Part shown: piece after piece, positions 61,411-64,000 of the stretch
Position numbering within the stretch: the stretch's first letter is position 1
Layout of the letters: the number at the start of each line of letters is the position of its first letter
Assembly (NCBI GenBank): GCA_036677805.1
Contig: JAVBVS010000005.1
Location: 1 to 64,000, forward strand
Length of the DNA stretch: 64,000 bases
Source: SIG78 sp036677805
GTDB lineage: Bacteria > Verrucomicrobiota > Lentisphaeria > Victivallales > Victivallaceae
Direction: 5' to 3'
Notes under the pieces: model-generated
What the model saw: only the letters and a program-made list of their open reading frames with translations
What the model was told of the DNA's origin: nothing
Database searches by the model: none
Made by a program: the position numbers and the translations under genes

Positions 61411-63723
61411 TCAGAAACTGAATCCCATATTGAAATGGAACCGCAGCCGGCTCTTCACGTTGTCCTGATTGTTCAACACCGGATAGGCCAGATCGAGCTT
61501 GATCGGCACCGGCACCTGGGGAATCTTGATCCGCAGCCCGTACCCCGCGCCGACGTTGAACTCGCTGAAGCCGAAACCGAGTTCCGACGCACTGACGCCA
61601 CCGGCGTCGACAAAGATCGCGCCGCGGATGAAATCCCAGATCGGATGCGACATTTCGGTCGTAAACAACACCATGCTCTGACCGCCTTCCGGATGGCCCG
61701 AAGAGTCCAGCGGCGACACATCCCGGAACGGGAAGCCGCGTAGCGAATCGCCGCCGCCGAGAAAATAGCGTTCGAAAATCGGCGCCGGCTTGCTGTTGAA
61801 GCCGTCGACCAGTCCGATGCGGCCGCCGAGGTTCCAGATCAGTGCTTTTTCCAGAAAACTCTTGGCATAAAACGCCTTGAGTTCGCCGCGGTAGAAATCC
61901 TCGGTCGAACCCAGGATCTTCGGCGAAATCGCCCCCAGCAGATTGACCTGGTACCCCTCGGTCGGGGCGGTCATGCTGTCCAGCGTATTGCGATCGAGCA
62001 CCAGCGAAAACTGACTGACCCACTGCCGTCCCGCCTGATCGCGGGTGGATTGGCTCAGGTCGTGGTCCATCTTGCGCACATTGACCTGCTCGATTTTATA
62101 ACCGATGGTCGCGCTGGTGAAATCGTCGAAAAATTTACGGGTCAACCCGACACGCGCGCCGAAGCGGTCTTCCGTCCAGTATTCGTAAATGGACTGGCGC
62201 ATATAGGCCGACACATCCAGCCGCAGCGGCAGGTCGAACAGCCACGGCTCCGTGAAGTCGAGGTTCAACGCCGCCCGCTCGATCCCGAACGCGGCCTGCA
62301 ACCGCACCCGCTGGCCGCCGCCGCGGAAATAGTTCGACGGGTTGGTGATGTCGAAGTTGCGGCTGCTGGCCTCAATCACCCCGAAGAGGCTGTCCACGTC
62401 CGAAAAGCCGGCGCCGACCCGCAGATCGTAGGCGTCCTTTTCCTTGACCTTGACCACGACATCCTTCTGGTTGAACTGATTGGCGTTGACCATGCTGACA
62501 TCGACCGATTCGAACATATCCATGCCGAGCAGCCGCGATTTGCTGACATCCAGCAAATTGGCGTCGGCCGGATCGTCGGGGAAAATCACCAGTTCGCGCC
62601 GGATCACCTTGTCCTTGGTGAACTCATTGCCGACGATCATCACCTGATTGATCCGATACTGGCGGCCTTCGGACAGGTCGTAAATCAACCCCACCTCATG
62701 CTTTTTGAAATCGGGCACCCGTTTCACCTGGCACGAGGCGTCGGCATAGCCTTCGGAATGGAGCAGGCTGAGCAGATGATTCTTATCGCCCAGTTCGCGC
62801 CGGTAATCGAACACCTGCCCGGGAGTGCTGCCGACCAGTTCCAGCAGTTCGGCGTCGGCGAAGCTCTTGGCGCCCTCAACCTTGATCGAATTGATCACAT
62901 AAGGCTCGCCTTCGTAAAGATCGAAGTGAATGTTCACATACTCCGGATCGCTTTCGTCCGGCGTCACGATCACCTTTTCGATCTTGAAATCGAGATAACC
63001 CAGATTCCAGTACATGTCGCGCAGCCGTACCTTGTCGATGTTGAGCGCTTCGCGGTCGAACAGTCCCATATCCAGATAAGGCACCCAGCTCAGATAGCTG
63101 TATCGCGTCGCCAGGCTGTGACGCAATTTCCAGGAGGTGAAGACCGTGTTGCCGGAAAAAGTCACGTCGTTGGTCCGGTATTTCAGGTTCTCCCGGATGC
63201 GGAAGAGGACTTTAACGGTATTGTTCTCTCCGGGCTCCAGTTCGGGCGCGACCTCCGCGTCGAGGTAGCCCTTGCCGCGGTAAAACTCGCGCAACGCATT
63301 GGCGCCGTCGCGCAACGCCTTGTCGTTGAGCGGCGCCCCGATGCCCAGCGACACCAGCGGCGACAGCTCCTCGGTCTTGAATTTGCGGTTGCCGTCGAAA
63401 ATCACCGCGGTCACCGCCGGGCGCAGCTTCAGCCGGTATTTCAGTGCGAGCTTGCCGTCGGACAGCGGTTGCAGTTCGGCCACGACATCGGAAAAATAAC
63501 CCATGTCGTACAGTCGCTTGATATCGTTGTCGACCTGAGCCCGGTCGTAGTCGGCGCCCGGCTGCTGCCGGACATTGAAACGCAGCAGGTCTTCCACCAC
63601 CGGCTCGCCGCCGGACTGTTCGAAATTCAGCGTCCCGATCGTCTCGACGCCGGATACGGCCAAAGCGCTCCAGAGCAGAACCGCTCCGATCATCGGCGCC
63701 AGGCGCCGGATATTCCAACCCAT
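61411..63723 (-). CDS. bamA: Outer membrane protein assembly factor BamA
   Basis: This 770-residue protein has a signal peptide (about 1-26), POTRA domains over about 27-420 (YDMGYFSDVVAELQP, YRGKGYLDAEVAPELEP, EGYADASCQVKRVP) and a C-terminal 16-strand barrel. The barrel holds FLGGGDSLRGFPFRDVSP (the VRGF-type L6 motif as LRGF) and ends in HFNMGFSF with the terminal Phe signal. It inserts beta-barrel proteins into the outer membrane, which confirms a Gram-negative envelope. GGGAG lies 7 nt before the ATG. Confidence 0.96.
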   Translation of the reverse strand: MGWNIRRLAPMIGAVLLWSALAVSGVETIGTLNFEQSGGEPVVEDLLRFNVRQQPGADYDRAQVDNDIKRLYDMGYFSDVVAELQPLSDGKLALKYRLKLRPAVTAVIFDGNRKFKTEELSPLVSLGIGAPLNDKALRDGANALREFYRGKGYLDAEVAPELEPGENNTVKVLFRIRENLKYRTNDVTFSGNTVFTSWKLRHSLATRYSYLSWVPYLDMGLFDREALNIDKVRLRDMYWNLGYLDFKIEKVIVTPDESDPEYVNIHFDLYEGEPYVINSIKVEGAKSFADAELLELVGSTPGQVFDYRRELGDKNHLLSLLHSEGYADASCQVKRVPDFKKHEVGLIYDLSEGRQYRINQVMIVGNEFTKDKVIRRELVIFPDDPADANLLDVSKSRLLGMDMFESVDVSMVNANQFNQKDVVVKVKEKDAYDLRVGAGFSDVDSLFGVIEASSRNFDITNPSNYFRGGGQRVRLQAAFGIERAALNLDFTEPWLFDLPLRLDVSAYMRQSIYEYWTEDRFGARVGLTRKFFDDFTSATIGYKIEQVNVRKMDHDLSQSTRDQAGRQWVSQFSLVLDRNTLDSMTAPTEGYQVNLLGAISPKILGSTEDFYRGELKAFYAKSFLEKALIWNLGGRIGLVDGFNSKPAPIFERYFLGGGDSLRGFPFRDVSPLDSSGHPEGGQSMVLFTTEMSHPIWDFIRGAIFVDAGGVSASELGFGFSEFNVGAGYGLRIKIPQVPVPIKLDLAYPVLNNQDNVKSRLRFHFNMGFSF

Positions 63724-63955
63724 TATTTTCTCCCGCAAACCACGCCGCCCCGGAACACTTCATCCATGCTCCGGCATCGGAAAAGTAAAGACAGTTTGTT
63801 CAATATAATACGTTTTATCGAAATTTCGAATCCCAAACGCGATTTTTGGAAATTTTTCGAAGATTTTTTGTTCCGACTTCTCTTCCCGCCTTGCATAATT
63901 TCCGGTCCGGCGATATCGTTTCCCCCGGCTTCAATTTTACAGGGGAGTTTGCCGT

Positions 63956-64000
63956 ATGTCCGAATCCGCCAATCCCGTCGTCGCCGGCGCGGCCGCCGGC
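63956..64000 (+). CDS. Start of a gene cut by the window edge
   Basis: An ATG with GGGGAG 8 nt upstream opens MSESANPVVAGAAAG and runs to the edge. The Ala/Gly-rich start shows no family. It is divergent from bamA. Confidence 0.4.
   Translation, partial: MSESANPVVAGAAAG

Overview
The window is about 62 % GC with AT-rich intergenic promoters and carries no insertion sequence, prophage or CRISPR array. Gene content suggests a Gram-negative member of the Planctomycetota-Verrucomicrobiota-Chlamydiota group, most likely a Victivallis-like Lentisphaerota. The reasons are pseudopilins of the [28 protein letters not shown] type beside very large secreted glycosidase-like proteins, GntR winged helices fused to LacI-type sensors, BamA, and many Gfo/Idh-type oxidoreductases. 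This placement is inferred from family knowledge, not from a search.

Layout. 1-1760: a truncated DegT aminotransferase diverging from an AT-rich AraC regulator, then a gene-poor stretch with a possible structured RNA. 2029-9735: tRNA-Ser(GCU), purE, rpoZ, a propeller glycosidase, an etfB-etfA-acyl-CoA dehydrogenase operon, a nucleotidyltransferase-like protein and a hexose-6-phosphate mutarotase. 9846-13357: an NfeD-type membrane protease, an unknown membrane protein and a TtcA-like PP-loop enzyme. 13427-22210: carbohydrate module A on the minus strand (GntR/LacI regulator, UroD/MtaA-like methyltransferase, pseudopilin, 1171-residue GH42-like protein, secreted protein, Gfo/Idh oxidoreductase). 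22461-26062: an HdeD-like protein and an overlapping tsaD-gph-Sel1 operon. 26239-35354: module B (GntR/LacI regulator, pseudopilin, CBM9/TIM-barrel/F5-8C hydrolase, LamG protein, and an opposing 1146-residue GH-like protein). 35618-46335: ftsQ-ppk1, then ftsK-rodZ-aroQ-accB-accC-gls24-amaP-maf. 46326-51406: a receiver-like orphan, ftsB, a coiled-coil/TPR protein and hflX. 51635-55684: an amidohydrolase/oxidoreductase pair and an AraC-GH172 divergon. 55935-64000: rho with a long disordered N-terminus, coaE, a Nudix hydrolase, a Sel1 lipoprotein, bamA and the first codons of another gene.

The housekeeping genes cover division (ftsQ, ftsK, ftsB, rodZ), envelope biogenesis (bamA), acyl-chain initiation (accBC), tRNA modification (tsaD, ttcA-like) and termination (rho). 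The accessory part is dominated by two glycan-use modules that each combine a GntR/LacI regulator, a pseudopilin and giant secreted hydrolases. In module A the pseudopilin stop lies 4 bp from the hydrolase start. This repeated pairing is the best candidate for an under-described system here.

About fifteen sigma70-like promoters (TTGnnn, 16-19 bp, TATATT or TATAAT) stand out against the GC-rich background and support the proposed transcription units. Long open frames opposite many genes were judged to be composition artefacts and left out.
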